NCBI GenBank assembly: GCA_014155875.1
Contig: JACEFZ010017425.1
Span: forward strand, 810,501 to 874,500
Source of the DNA: Cepaea nemoralis
Taxonomy: Eukaryota > Mollusca > Gastropoda > Stylommatophora > Helicidae
Length of the DNA: 64,000 bases
Direction of reading: 5' to 3'
Shown here: in pieces, positions 46,300 through 58,989 of the stretch
Numbering within the stretch: position 1 is the stretch's first letter
Layout: each line of letters starts with the position of its first letter
Translations under genes and position numbers: made by a program
The notes under the pieces: generated by a model
Told to the model about the DNA's origin: nothing
Database searches by the model: none
Seen by the model: only the letters and a program-made list of their open reading frames with translations

Positions 46300-48313
46300 A
46301 AAATAGGAACTTATAGTGTCAAGACACTAGCTGAGTAATAAAGTTGAATGATGTAATAAGAGAAATGAAAAATAAGAAAATTAATATCCTAGGCATGAGT
46401 GAGATAAGATGGAAGGGATCTGGTAAAATTATAGTTGGCAAACACAATAATTTATTCAGGAGAATGTAATCAGAAAAAAAAATAGGACTACTATTGATGA
46501 AAAAACAGCTAAGTCAATAAACGGTTATTGGTGTATTTCAGATCAAGTTATTGTGGTCAAAATCAAAGGCAAACAACAGATATAAATATTATATAAGTAT
46601 ATACAGCAGCACCAAGCAATAGTGATGAAGAAATACAAAACTAGTCATGATGAAGTAGAAAATGGTAATAATTCAGTTCAAATCATAAGACATAAAATTA
46701 TACGTGGAGATTTCAATGCTAAAGTGGGAAAATAATGAATGATACAGGCATTGATTTTGCACCTTGGGAGCAAGTGCCCCCTGATCGCACTGCATGGAGG
46801 GAAAAGATCTGGATTGGAATAAAAGCAAAGAAGAAAATGATTCCAGATAGGTCAAACACTGAGCGTGTGAGATGTCACATGGTGCATGATATTGGAAATA
46901 ACCATGCGTTCACACACATGATAAAGTGAGACATGTCGACATGATAAGGATGCTTGAAGATCTACAAATTGATGGAAAAGACATTAGACTTGTAAAAAAC
47001 ATATACTGGAAACAACAAGCTGCCATAAGAATTGATAATGAAGTAGGTCAATGTCAACCTATTAAGAGAGGTGTGAGACAGGGATGTGTAATGACTCCAG
47101 ATCTGTTTTCCCTGTACAATGAAAATATTTTCAGAAATATAGATGATATGGAAGGAATCAACTTTGGGGGACGATACATCAAAAACATTGGATATGCAGA
47201 TGATACAGTCTTGATTACAGACAATGAACAGGACCTGCAAAATTTAGTAGATGCGGTTGTTGCACACAGTGAACAACTAGGATTAGAATTGAATTGTAAG
47301 AAAATACAGATTATGGTCATCACTAGGAAGGAAGAAATACCACAATGTAATATACAAGTAAATGGGCATATTCTTAAAAAAGTGAATCGGTACAGCTATC
47401 TTGGAACAGTCATAACATCTGATGGGAGATGCCTTGAAGAAATTAGAACAAGAATTGCCATGGTGAAGGGGACGCAGAGGTGTTTCCAAGGCACCAGGGC
47501 CGGGATCTATACTGGCCAAGACCTGCTGACATGTCCACGTCGTGCGTCCTGGACAACAGGTCCCTTCGAGGACCTGGCTAAGATCGGTAGGATCGATGAT
47601 TCTTCCAAAGCCGGAGAGTATTTGCCTGCATGGTGAGGAACCACCAGTCTGCACACCAATAAGCCAGACATGGGACAAGGGATGCTCACGCAACCCTCAG
47701 GTCCGGTATGACATCACACTGATGTTGGACAACAGGATGTATCCATCCGACATACAGGACTTCACGCTGGAGTTCACAGCCAGCGAACACAAGCAAGCAA
47801 GCCATGGCGAAGGTAGTCTTTTGCAAGATGAAAAACATACTGACCAATGATCAATTGAAATGAGAAAAAGAGTGTTGAAGTGCTACATAGAACCTGTACT
47901 TTTATATAGATATGAAGCGTGGACAATGAGCAGACAAGCTGAAAAACATCTGATTGGATTGGAAATGTGGTTTCTGAGGAAAATGCAAAGAATACCATGG
48001 ACAGACAGAAAAACCAATGAACAAGTACTACAAGAAACAAATGAAGATCGTAAACTGATAGAGACATTAGACGTAGTAAGTGAAAATTGTTTGGGCATGT
48101 TATGAGAAGAAATGAATTGGAGAACTTGGTGACAACTGGCAAGATCAAAGGGAGGAGACCAAAGGGAAAACCAAGAATTAAATACCTAGATGGCTTGGCC
48201 ACGTGGCATGGTCGAGACAGAAACACGGAGCTGATCCACGACTCTGGTGATCGAGTGAGATGGCAAAACATGACCGCCCACACTTATCGGCATGGCACAT
48301 GATAATGATGATG
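46300..48313 (+). pseudogene. RTE-like LINE D, longest copy, nested
   Basis: Starts with AP endonuclease pieces (LGMSEIRWKGSGKI at 46390-46430, DFNAKVG at 46710). Then 46740-46915 is a piece of another LINE C-terminus (FAPWEQVPPDRTAWREKIW). RT follows, 46926-47470: RHVDMIRMLEDLQIDGKDIRLV, GVRQGCVMTPDLFSLY, NIGYADDTVLITDN, YSYLGTVITSDGRCLEEIRTRIAM. The CAAG retroposon interrupts at 47470-47800; the C-terminus continues 47805-48302 (YIEPVLLY, RIPWTDRKTNEQVLQETNEDRKL, FGHVMRRNELENLVTTGKI, YLDGLATWHGRDRNTEL) with one frameshift near 48095. It ends with a TGATGATG tail at 48301-48316. Inactive. Confidence 0.85.
47470..47800 (+). mobile_element. CAAG-tailed retroposon in LINE D
   Basis: 331 bp, GGACGCAGAGGTGTTTCCAAG to AAGCAAGCAA, flanked by GCCATGGTGAAGG (47457-47469) and GCCATGGCGAAGG (47801-47813). 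The unoccupied LINE D copy at 39238 reads ACCATGGTGAAGGTAGTC, confirming the insertion. About 85 percent similar by eye to 8200-8534. Confidence 0.9.
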
Positions 48314-49420
48314 ATTGCTCCCTGGTTATATCATCTCTGACATTTCTCATTATATTTTCGGCGTACAGGTTAAAGAAATAGGGTGACATCACACAGCCCT
48401 GACGGACTCCTTGCTTGATGTCAAACCAATCTGATGTCTCGCCATCTATTCTAACCGCTGTTTGTTGGTCTAGATAGAGCATTTTTATGAGTTGTACTAC
48501 ATATGATGGAAAGCCCATATTCCTCATGATTTCCCAAAGTTTCTGATGTTGTACACAGTCAAATGCCTTTGAATAATCCACAAAAACATGAGAATAGGTT
48601 TACATTAAATTCTCTGCACTTCTCTATTATTAAACGCATGTTGAGTATGTGATCTAGTTCTATAGTTGGTGCATAATTTCAGGTTGCCCTTTTTTGGTAT
48701 TGAAAATGAAGATAGTTCTCTTCCAATCTTTTGGCCATATACCATATTTCCATATCTTTTTACACAATGCGTGATAGATTTGTATGCTTTCTTCTCCTCC
48801 CGCTTTGATTAGTTCAGCTGGTATCTCATCACATTCTGGTGATTTACCATTCTTCAGGTTTTGTCTCTGCTGTCATTAGTTCATATATATCATTCATATC
48901 CTCACAGTCATTCATATCATACATTCTACTGCAGTATTTCTGCCATCTTTATAGAATTTGTCTAGATTCTGTTAAGGTATTTCCCAACTTGTCACAGATA
49001 ATATTTAATTGAGGTTGAACATTATTTGTCAATAACTTAATTTCTTTGAACATTTTGTAATCTCTTCCATTCTTATGATATTGCTCTATTTTAATACAAC
49101 AATCTTGCATATATTGGTTTTTGTCCTTTCTTGTGTTCTTTCTTATTTCTCGTGTTAAAGATTTATACTTCATCCTACTGTTATCGGTTTCTCCTTTTTT
49201 TTTCAGTTCCCTTCATTATATTAATTCTAACGTGCATGGTGTAATCCATGGCTTATGTTGCTTAATCCTGGTCAGAATTAAATCTTTGGCTGCGGTTATC
49301 AAGATATTTCTAGCTTGTACTGCCAGTTCATCAGGTGTCATTTCCTCTTGTACAGACATCAAGACCCCAAAACGATTCCTCACTTCTACATTGTATGCAT
49401 CTGGTATTTTTGTGAGGAAT
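48314..49420 (-). pseudogene. RTE-like LINE H: RT N-terminal half
   Basis: Minus strand: MKYKSLTREIRKNTRKDKNQYMQDCCIKIEQYHKNGRDYKMFKEIKLLTNN (49173-49020), then with frame breaks a palm region DYSKAFDCVQHQKLWEIMRNMGFPSYVVQLIKMLY, RIDGETSDWFDIKQGVRQGCVMSPYFFNLYAENIMRN (48580-48320). BovB-like motif pattern. Truncated before the YADD box where LINE D begins in the opposite direction. Confidence 0.75.
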
Positions 49421-50384
49421 AATAAAAATATAATTTTCAGTGTACTAACGTAAATTAAACGCTAATATTCTTTCATTATTAAGACACCCTTCAGGGTGCA
49501 TATAGGAAAGATTAGCACGTTAACAGCCAGTGAGAAAAGAGAAGATCACTCAAATCACTATGCTACTTATAGTTTAAAATTAAATAAAAATAATTTGTAG
49601 CTGGCTACGCTCATTTACTCTGTAAACTCTAGCCACCCAGCACATAAAACCCCATTCCTCTGGGTTCTTGAGCAAAAAATGCACAAAGTACATGTGGGGA
49701 AAAACTGGTATAATATAACACAGGTCTAATTATTATACTTAAATTTATCTTCTGATTATGGCATTACCAACAACACCCAATTCTAGATCCACATCCTCTA
49801 TTTTTTTTTCAGTGTAAATTTCCAAATTTAGAACAGATCTGACCTTGCTTCACATGCTCTACAAGCCTTTATCCTCTACTTTAAAAACTTTAACTTCATG
49901 TACTCTTTGAAAGCAAGTATGCTTTAGACAGAATCATACTCTCATCCACACTCAAGTATTGAGAGGATCAATAATAATAATACTGGAAGGCCCCAGTTAT
50001 CATCAGGGGTTACGTTCTTGGAAAATGCGACTCAAGTGAAATGACATATAGCGAAACACTATACAGGTGTATACACGGGTGATGACGTTATGATGGAACG
50101 TAGCGACGTAAAGTGAAGTTATGTCACATTGTGACAACAATATTATAGTGAAACGGCGTAAACCAAAGTGACATAGTACTGAAATTTTTCAAGCACTGTA
50201 TTCAGCAAGGGCCTTACTTTATATAGTTTGTTTTTTCCAGAGTGGGGGTCCTTCAAATCAACAAGCTGAAAGAAGGTCCTTAAGTAAGAAAACGATAGAG
50301 TTCCATTACTGCATGAAAGCCCAAAGTTAAAAAAACAAAGTTTTTGGACGAGCTTGACCACTAATACTCATATGGTTTACTCAC
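49421..50384. other. No gene; possible DNA-element remnant at 49985-50180
   Basis: 49985-50180 (GGCCCCAGTTATCATCAGGG, then GTTACGTTCTTGGAAAATGC) is more ordered than its AT-rich surroundings and contains repeated GTGAAAT/GCGAAAC/GTGAAAC words, suggesting a MITE or transposon end. No inverted partner found. Confidence 0.35.
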
Positions 50385-53300
50385 ACTGCTCTTCTTCTTC
50401 TTCTCCTTTCGTTCGCTTGAAATATGTCTATATCTGCAATGTTGTCTCTTGTATGAATTTAACTGTCTTTTTCAGTTTACACAGTGGTCCATAGAGTTTA
50501 TCTTCCACTGTCGTCTCTCTAGGCCAGAAGGTTTGCCTAGATATGTTATATTTTGGGCAGTCTTGGAGTATGTGCTCTGCTGTCTGCGACGCCAATCCAC
50601 ATGTGCACATGGCTGTTTCACCAATCTTGAATTTTGTATACATGTGGTTGTGTAATCTATTGTGTCCTGTTCTGAGGCGCAGAATAATGACTTGTTCTGG
50701 TCTGTCCATAATGTGGTAGTCATCTTGAGCAGGTTTTGGTGGCTTTCTGACTGATTTGATCATTCTTTTCTTTTGGTGTATGTATGTATCGGGCACATCA
50801 GGCTGTTCTTCGTTGGCTCCTTCCTTGGCCAATTGATCAGCTCTGTCGTTTCTGGGTACTCCACAGTGGGATGGTATCCACTGTATGGTGACCTTATGCT
50901 AACTGCTAAGTTCAGAAAGTAGTGTCCTTAGTACTGGCAATTTCCCAAACAGGAGCGCCTCGAGTACTGATTTTGCATCTGTCAGTAGCACCACAGGTTG
51001 TGTACCATTGCTGGTATTTAGTAATTTCTCTGTTGCTATCTTGATTGCCTCAATTTCAGCATCATAGTTATGGCAGTACTTTCCTGTTGGTACTCTGGCT
51101 GTGTCCCTAGTATTATTTGGGTATTCTATGTACACTCCCGCTCCTCCATTTCGAACAGAATTTTGTGCCGACCCATCTGTGTAGACTCGGATCCAGAGGT
51201 CCTGTGGGTATTCTTCATCAAGGAAGCTGAGAGTGGCTGTTTTGTGCTGCACACAATTCTGTTCTTCCTTGTCAATTATTCCTCTCACTTTTGTCTGGAT
51301 TTGTAATGATAGTCTATGCTCATCTTTCCATGGAGTTCGCTCAGGAATAGTTGTTAGGGGGATACCAACTGTGGGCAGATCGGTGGTTTCTCTGCAGAGT
51401 CGTTTGGCCTGGTGGATAAAACTACTTCTTTTCAACCACTCCATGCTAGGTTTTCAAATCTGTTCTTCATAGGGTGGCCTGGCAAGCTGAGGAACTTTTC
51501 TGCTTGTATTAGCTTTTTCGTATCTCTGCGTTCACTCAGTGCTTGTGTCTTCCCCATCTTCTCCATTTCCACTATAGGGATTGATCTCATCCCTCCTGTG
51601 GTGACTCTTAAGTGCTTGATTTTGCACCTTGTCCAGCTCTTGTAGTGTGGTTTTTTATGCTGAACTCCATGCAGTTGACTCATATTCCAGGTGTGGTCAT
51701 ATGCTCTGTTGGTAAACTTTGCTAAGTATTTTCTCACTGGCTCCCCATGTAGTTCCACTTAACTTTCTCAGGATGGCTATTCTCCTTCTGGCTTTTACTA
51801 CTGCTTTGTTGATGTGCTTTCTCCATGTCAGCCTGCCATCAAATGTTACTCCAAGGTATGTTGGTTCTTTATCTTCTCTTAGGGGTGTTCCATTTATCTG
51901 GATGATCCCTGCCTTTTTGTTTTTGGCTTGCACTTGTCAGTGTTTATGCTGACACACCATCTATTTGCCCATGCAGCAAATGTATCTACAGCTCTTTGTA
52001 GCAATTTGGTGGCCACTGATGCATGTTCATTTATGCTCCATAATACCAGGTCATCAGCGTACATTGCTGCTTTAATTCTATGCGGTAGATTAGCAACAAG
52101 ATCATTGATGAAGATTAGAAAAAGTGTGGGGGACAAGACTCCGCCCTGGGGAACACCTTGACGCGGTAGTACTTTCTTGCTCTTGAGTCCGTTTATCTGT
52201 ACTCGGGCTCTTCTGTTGTGCAAGTATGCTTTCACCCATTTGTACATTCTTCCATTGACTTTGCAGTTTCTCAGTTTCTTCATCAGACCTTCTTTCCAGA
52301 CTTTGTCAAAGGCTTTCTTCAGATCTATCCATGCCGCAAGCACCAGCTTCTTCTCTTGGAATGCATCCTCAATTTCTTAAGAGAGTTAAGTTGTCTGATC
52401 TTCTGTAGAGTAGCACTGCCTAAAGCCAGCCTGCTGTGGAACAAGGATGTTTTTACTTTCAATGTACCACTGCAGTCTGTGTTTGATGATTCGCTCAAGT
52501 GTTTTGCAGAGACAGCTGGTGAGGCTAATTGGTCTGTAGCTAGAGGCAATGGAACTATCTTTCCCTGATTTTAGGAGGGGTATCATGATTGCTTCTCTCC
52601 AGGCTTGTGGAACACTGCCTAAGGTCCAGCTGTTATTGAAGATCTGCAACAGCTTTGCTTTGGCCTCTGTTCCTAGGTTCCTGAACATTTCATTGGAGAT
52701 AACATCAGATCCTGGTGACTTTCTCATTTTCAGTTTTGATACGGCTAGCTCCAGTTTGCTGATTGTGATGGGTGCCTCCAGAACCTCATGTACTATTTTC
52801 TTCTGTCCTGTATGTTGTCGTTTCTCTCGAATCTCTTGTTGTTTCTCGGGACTAATTTTGATATTGTTATCTTGTGCAAATGAGTCTGCAAAATGGTCAG
52901 CTGCTTGCTTTCTTGTTAAGATGTTTCCATCTTTATGTAGTGCAATTTTTGAGTTTCTAACTGTGCCCTCATCGTTAAGTTGTGTTATTAGCTTCCACAA
53001 TTTCCTTGTGTCTTTTTCAAAGTTCAGAGACTCCGTTTTCTCCTGCCAGCTTTTCCTTCTAGCCTGCAGCTTGGCCCTTTGAAATTTGGCTTTTGCGTGC
53101 TGGAATTTATTGTGGTGCTCTTGGCTGGATGTGGCCTCTGCTTGCTTTCTACATACTTCCACATCATTATGCAACTGTTCCAGTTCACTACTCCAGCAGG
53201 GTTTATATTGCTTACGGGCTCCTCTTGGTACTGTTTCTCGCGCTGCCTGTAGTATGCATTTCCCAAACTATTCAACTACTTTATTTATGTCTTTCTCAGT

Positions 53301-53775
53301 GTTCAGGTTTCTAACCAGTATGCTGGTGCGATGCTTGTACATTGCCCAGTCTGCTTTCCTGTAGTTCCACCTCGATAGGGTGCTGCTTTCACTTACAAGC
53401 TCATTTTCTACAGTTAGAAAGACTGGCCGATGGTCACTGCCACCAAGTTGTTTCCCAACAATTCGTGTAATGTTCCACTCCAGGTCTGGTGAATGAAAAG
53501 TCAGGTCTGGTGTAGTTGTAGTGTGCCATGATCTCGAGTAAAAAGTATGTGGGTTGGACGGCTTGTTAATCAAGATTAATCTGTTCTCATCCTGCCAGTC
53601 TTCCAGTCTCTCTCCTCTCTGGTACATGTGATCATAGCCCCAGCTCTGCGAGTGGCTGTTGAAATCACCACACACAATCATTTTTTCTTTTAATAGTAGT
53701 GTGTCCAGTGCTTGTGGGCGGTCACTTGGAAAGTAGTAATTGAACACTGCTCTTAATTTGAAGGCACATCCTAGA
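50385..53775 (-). pseudogene. RNase H-bearing LINE W, nearly full length
   Basis: Minus strand, in order: AP endonuclease (53747-53268: FNYYFPSDRP, VCGDFNSHSQSWGYD, PDLTFHS, GSDHRPVFLTV); linker and RT start (53174-52386: RKSPGSDVISNEMFRNLG, SYRPISLTSCLCKTLERII, QAGFRQ); RT palm (52343-51894: AWIDLKKAFDKVW, QGVPQGGVLSPTLFLIFINDL, AAMYADDLVLWS, CVSINTDKC); YLGVTFDGRLTWRKHI (51933-51697); RNase H (51444-50899: RVYTDGSAQN, Glu in YDAEIEAIK, LLTDAKSV); then NDRADQLA and a C-terminal CxC...H..C motif (AMCTCGLASQTAEHILQDCPKY, 50832-50428). It ends in a GAA tail at about 50390. At least five frameshifts and stops. I-group LINE; the endonuclease N-terminus is missing. Confidence 0.92.
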
Positions 53776-54354
53776 GAGTGCTTTCATCTCTGGAACTGTT
53801 ATGGTTTTATAATTTTTGACATAATAGCTGGTTGGCTTTTTACTTTTTCAGCACATTTAAGTAGAAATGGATTCTGGAATATTCTTGGAACATTTCTGTT
53901 CAATAAATGTAAGTATATGAATATATTTGCTGGGACAAACCTCTTCCCACATTCCTGCAGCATAGATCGAACCTCTGAAAGACCAGGTCGCATGATCTTT
54001 TTCATAACCACAATTGTAACCACTGAAATGATAATCAGATTAAATTTTACTTTCATCAGAATAATCACACTATATTATTTCATAATCTGCTGCAAGTTCA
54101 ACAGTTTGTTTAGCTGTTTGTCTTTTAGAAGGATCATTTTGTGAATTTTCAGTACATCTTTTCATAATGAAATCAAAAAACAAATTATCAAATATTCTCA
54201 ATTCAACACATATAATGGAGAACTGAAATTCAGGTACAGAATAATTTTAATGAAAGATTTGTCTATATTATTTTAATTATTAGTAATTATTTATTATTTA
54301 AATTTAGTGAGATCCTTGTGCTTGATGCAGAGAGATTTTATGTCAGGTTCCAAT

Positions 54355-56094
54355 TTAATTAACTTCAGTCTCAAGTCTCGCTGTTTTGTTATATCCAGCC
54401 GATTTGTTTTTCTCTTTTTTTTTTTTTTTTAGCAGCAAATCATTTATGGCACTAAACCTGCATTCAGCTAAATATGAAGATGGAAACGGTAACAATAGTT
54501 CTCTTGCACATTTGGTTGCATTTGGATATTTGATTTCGGTTTCCTCACAAAGCCATGCCATCGCTCCTTTTATATTAAATAAAGTTTTAATTGACTCATC
54601 ATTTTGCATTTCTGCGAGTTCTTCTTGATAGTGCATATTTTTGAATATCAGAAAAATCCACTAACATTGGCTGCATCATCCAAGTTGGGAAATAAATTTG
54701 TTTCAAATCAGAAAATCTTTCTTTTAAATCAGCCGATAAAATTTTCAGATGATCGACAATAATATATATAGCTGTATAAGTCACTTCACATTTTTGGAGC
54801 CAATGAAACTTTTCAAATTGTTTGCTGTAAATATATGTCTGACATATCTCAATAAAGGTTATAAACCCGAATATCTTCGCTTTTGCATTGACAAGAGTTT
54901 TATTTGTTCCTTGAAGTTGTTTATTTAATATATTTAGTTTTTCAAAGATATCGGCTAAATAACTCACAAATGCCTTACCATCGACCGTTAACAGATTTTT
55001 CATTTCAGGTTTGTCGCTTAAAAAATCACTAAGAGTATCAAATAGTTCCATAAATCTTTTCAAGCAGTTCCCCTTCTAGAGCCATCTTACTTCAGTGTGA
55101 AGTATAAGTCTCACATGGTCTTCATTTTGTTCTTCACAAAATAACTTGAAGAGACATTCACATTTGGCACTAGCTTTAATAGCATTGATACACTTTATAA
55201 CTAAATTTAGTACTTCATTTAGAACAAGCGAAATGTTTATAGCTACCAGGTTTTCCCTGTGAATAACACAATGCACAAAAAACATTTTGGAATCTCATCT
55301 TTCATCAATTTTAAGCAACCATTTTTCTTCCCCATCATATTAGGAGCATCATCTGCAGCACAAGATGTTATATGTTTCATTGGTATATTATTGACATCTA
55401 AGTAATTTTTTAGCTTACTATATATGTATATATCTTTGGAGGTAGTAGTGCTTTCTAATGATTTACAGAACAACATTTCTTCAGCAAAATCACCTTTATC
55501 AATATATCTTACATAAGTTATAATTACGGCCTCACTGTCTCTCAAAGTTGATTCATCCATTTGCACCGAGAATTTTCTTGTTTTCAGCTTTTCAACAAGT
55601 TGTATTTCAATATGCTCACTCATTTCGTCTATTCTTCTGCTAACAGTATTGTTACTTAGTGGCATAGCTTTAACGTCTTTGTCATCTTTTTCCAGAATAG
55701 TTTTAAGAAATGCTGATATTGATGGTTTGATTAAATTCTCCCCTATAGTATGACATTTCCCAGATTTAGTGATGAGTAATGAAATTTGATAACTAGCCTC
55801 AAGAGTACGATTGATAGTTGCATTATGAGCAGTAAATAGAGACTTTAATGTTACTCTTTTTTTCCCAAAATGTTTCTTTAAAGTGTGAAAGTAATTCAAA
55901 TCTGAATTAATATGAGCATTATGTTTCACCTTCAAATGTGCCTCAAGATGACCTCGTTTCATTGATTCGTTGGTCAAGCATTGTTGGCATAAAAGACAAA
56001 AAGGTGACTGTTCATTGTGGACAGCGGGTAAGAAACCAAATTTTTAATATTCCTCTGAATACTGACAAATTGTTTTCTTGCTTGCATCACTCAT
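54355..56094 (-). pseudogene. hAT transposase, ZBED/SCAND3-like (decayed)
   Basis: Start at ATG 56094 (MSDASKKTICQYSEEY, then a stop). BED-type zinc finger CLLCQQC...HLEAHLKVKH (56000-55930). 55977-55243: LKSLFTAHNATINRTLEASYQISLLITKSGKCHTIGENLIKP, NTVSRRIDEMSEHIE, KFSVQMDESTLRDSEAVIITYVRY (first catalytic Asp), CAADDAPNMMGKKNG (second). Then HCVIHRENLVA (55260), NAIKASAKCECLFK, LLHTEVRWL (55085), 55063-54599 and the C-terminal dimerisation motif PSSYLAECRFSAINDLL (54500-54440). Frame breaks near 55250, 55070 and 54610. The domain order and length (about 570 residues) match the hAT lineage behind ZBED5/SCAND3-type proteins. Confidence 0.85.
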
Positions 56095-56335
56095 TTCACT
56101 ATGGGCTGAAATAAATAAATATAAAATCAATTAACAACTAAAAAAAAAATAATATGAACTGGAGTAAACGTAGACTAAAAATGCATATTTAAATATGTAT
56201 GGCACATTTACCCCACTGCAAAAAAAACATACTTTTTCATTTGACAATTTTTTCTGGAAAATGATGCTTCTAAAACTGAAATTAATCAAAATTACCAATT
56301 GAATTTACATACCATTTTTATATCACTTATATTTA

Positions 56336-56338
<3 letters not shown>

Positions 56339-56422
<84 letters not shown>
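56339..56422. repeat. (TA)n microsatellite
   Basis: About 84 bp of pure TA inside the second hAT element. ORFs across it are artefacts. Confidence 0.97.
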
Positions 56423-56425
<3 letters not shown>

Positions 56426-56804
56426 AACGAGCCTTTTACAACAATTTAACAGACGCTTATTTCAAATTAACACCAAAGGTGAATGCTGAGCGTTACTGCG
56501 AAACATCGCAGAAACTGAGATCCTGTCACTAAGCATTTCTCTCCATTCAGAACAAATAGTGCGAAATGCTTAGTGCCGGCCCAGTATAACCAGTGGTTCA
56601 GCTCTAACGTCTAACAATGAAATCATGGCTACTAACATGGCTGACAGAAGTTACTTATACTGGACGTTTACCCAGCTCGAGTAGCGACTGAGAGTCGCCA
56701 TACGGTTAACTAATTCTGGACGAGTCCATTTTCAAATTACCCCCCTTAATAATCAAATTGCCCCCTTGTGGGGCGTGGGCCCCACGTTGGGAAACACTGA
56801 TTTA

Positions 56805-58640
56805 TATGGTGCTGGAAATCCACATTGTTCTCAAATAGGAAACTCTGATCATCTGCAAACAGCAGCTCTTTTAAACTTTCAGGGTGTGGATTTGCTTCTT
56901 TAGTAATCTTATCCATATAGGTTATGAACAAAAGTGGTGGTAACACACACCCTTGTCTGACACCTGATATTACTTGACACCAGTTTGTCATGCAATCGCT
57001 GTTTTGGTACTTAGTCCCGGTGTAATTCAACAGCTGCCTAGTTAACTGTATTCTTCTAGCACTTTCCATAGCTTATCCCTGTTTACTCTGTCAATCTATG
57101 AAAGCCATACTTGATCTGTAGAAGTCACATTTAGTTTGTTGTTGTATTCTATAGATTATTCACTCATCTGCCTCATAGCAAAAATGGCATAAATGCATAC
57201 TCATCCTTTTCTAAAGCCAAGTTGCACACCACTTAGAAGCAGTTTTGTCTTGTTCTGTTTTCTGTAATGTTCACATACATTATTCCTACATGGCTAAATA
57301 CAGATATCCCTCTGTATGTATTGCTTTTTTATGTTTGTTGCTGCCTTTGTTCTTCCATCATGGTACAATCACAGCTCTTTACCAGTCTTTTGTGCTCTCC
57401 TCTTTTGCCATTCCTGGTTAAAAATGTTTGTTAACCATTTTATCCCTACCAACTGGCTAGTTCTGTTGGCTTCAACTTCAATATTGTCGATGCCTGTAGC
57501 TTTGTTGTTGGGGCTATTTTAATTGCTTCTCTCACTTTCTGTTCTAAGACAGACACTTAGTTAATTATATTCTACATAGGAAGGATTGTATCGTGTCGAC
57601 ACCGCATTTGTTGTTTGTGGATTGAGTAATTCTTTACTTGTGTATGGCTGTAATACTTTTAAAGAACTGTTCATGTAGAATATTTCCCTATTTAGTCCTG
57701 ATCCTTTTCTTTATTGTTTTATAATTTTCTTGGTGTCATGTCTGGCCTATTGGTATAGAGTATAGTCTTAATCATTTCTTGTTTTTTTTCCATTTCTTAA
57801 AACGAACCTTCTTCTCTTTTATTGCATTCTTTACTTTCTCATTCCACCGTATTGTTTCCTAGGGCTTTACACCCTTTTTCTTTATTTACATTCTAATATC
57901 TTCAGTAATGTCGTTTTAAAATAATGCTAACTTGCTTGGATGTTCTCCCAGTTTTCTCATTGTTGGTCGAATGTCATTCCCATCTCTTGTTTTGTGCTTT
58001 GTTTTATCTCTTCATCCTCTGTTTTTTGTTTGTAATGATTACTTCTGAGGTCACTGCACAAAGTACTTTTTGGCCCATCGTGTATCTCGGGAATAGCAAC
58101 AGGCCGATGGTCTGTGTCTATACTAATGATTGCTATGACTTTATTGTCTGTTACATATCTTCTATTGGCAGATTCGTTAGTATTAAATCAATTTCAGTTG
58201 ATTGGTTGAGGTCCTTCCATTTATTCCATGTTTGAATGTGAGTATATCAATGTTTAAAGAATGGATTTTTTATAAACAGACCATGCTCAGCACATAGATG
58301 TAAAGTGTGTTCCCCATTCTGATTACATTCTTTACTAGTGTCATTGTATGGTCCAAGGTATGTATTCCACTGAAATCAGTTTTTTCCAACATTACTTTTG
58401 TAGAGAATTGTAATGTGTGTTTTTATAAAGTTCGCAAGTTCTACTTCCTTTTGTCCAAAACCACAGATGTTTAGTTTGTTTGCTATTTTCGATATACGGC
58501 TGGATTGTTTGCCCCATGTGTTTCTCCACGTTGATTAATTTTTCTCTCTTCTTATTTTCTTGAGCATTTTTATTTGTACGGTTAAATCCTCCAATTGTTT
58601 GCTGGGTTTATCTTGGAATCATCTTGAACTGTACACTTTC
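56805..58640 (-). pseudogene. LINE F: endonuclease and RT, degenerate
   Basis: Minus strand with many stops: LNICGFGQKEVELANFI near 58470, NGEHTLHLCAEHGLFIKNPFFKH near 58290, TWNKWKDLNQSTEIDLILTN near 58200 (late endonuclease motifs), then RT at 57069-56805: SDCMTNWCQVISGVRQGCVLPPLLFITYMDKI and LKELLFADDQSFLFEN (FADD active site). It ends next to the hAT terminus at 56799, so the hAT either inserted here or truncated it. Confidence 0.7.
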
Positions 58641-58739
58641 ATGTAAAAAGTATCACACTTTGATAGCTATATATTTTTTTTACAATTTATAATATAATGT
58701 CATATTTTCTTAATACAGTATGTAACTCAAAAATATGTA

Positions 58740-58850
58740 TTCCCTTAATGAATTTAAACACAGAAGCCACAAACAATATGTTGCACTATTTATTGCCTGG
58801 CATTTCGCTGCATTTAGTCGAGTGCAAACTGCAGTTATATATCATACTAG
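58740..58850 (-). repeat. Penelope-like 3' end motif
   Basis: The reverse complement (CTAAATGCAGCGAAATGCCA, then GGCAATAAATAGTGCAACAT) matches the 3' untranslated segment at 32145-32210. No coding part recognised upstream. Confidence 0.5.
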
Positions 58851-58989
58851 CGCCTTGTTGTCTTGTCAGACGATAGTTTGTTACATTGTACTTCAAAAAA
58901 GGCATAATAACTACAACCCATGTGGGTAGCAAATGTGAATGCTCAGACCCATTCACACTGTAAATGTTGGTACACAATGGATGCATGGG

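Larger units (their letters stand above)
54300..56799 (-). mobile_element. Second hAT element (one end defined)
   Basis: The minus-strand 5' end at 56799 reads CAGTGTTTCCCAACGTGGGG, a hAT-type terminus with GC-rich subterminal DNA. The other end lies somewhere between 53776 and 54355 but I could not find a matching repeat. It includes a long TA array and the transposase gene below. Confidence 0.65.

Noticed and set aside
52549..53082. 177-codon + strand ORF
   Set aside because: Antisense shadow of the LINE W endonuclease/RT region.
53740..54144. 134-codon ORF between LINE W and the hAT transposase
   Set aside because: No family resemblance and overlapping unassigned reading on the other strand; likely non-coding.
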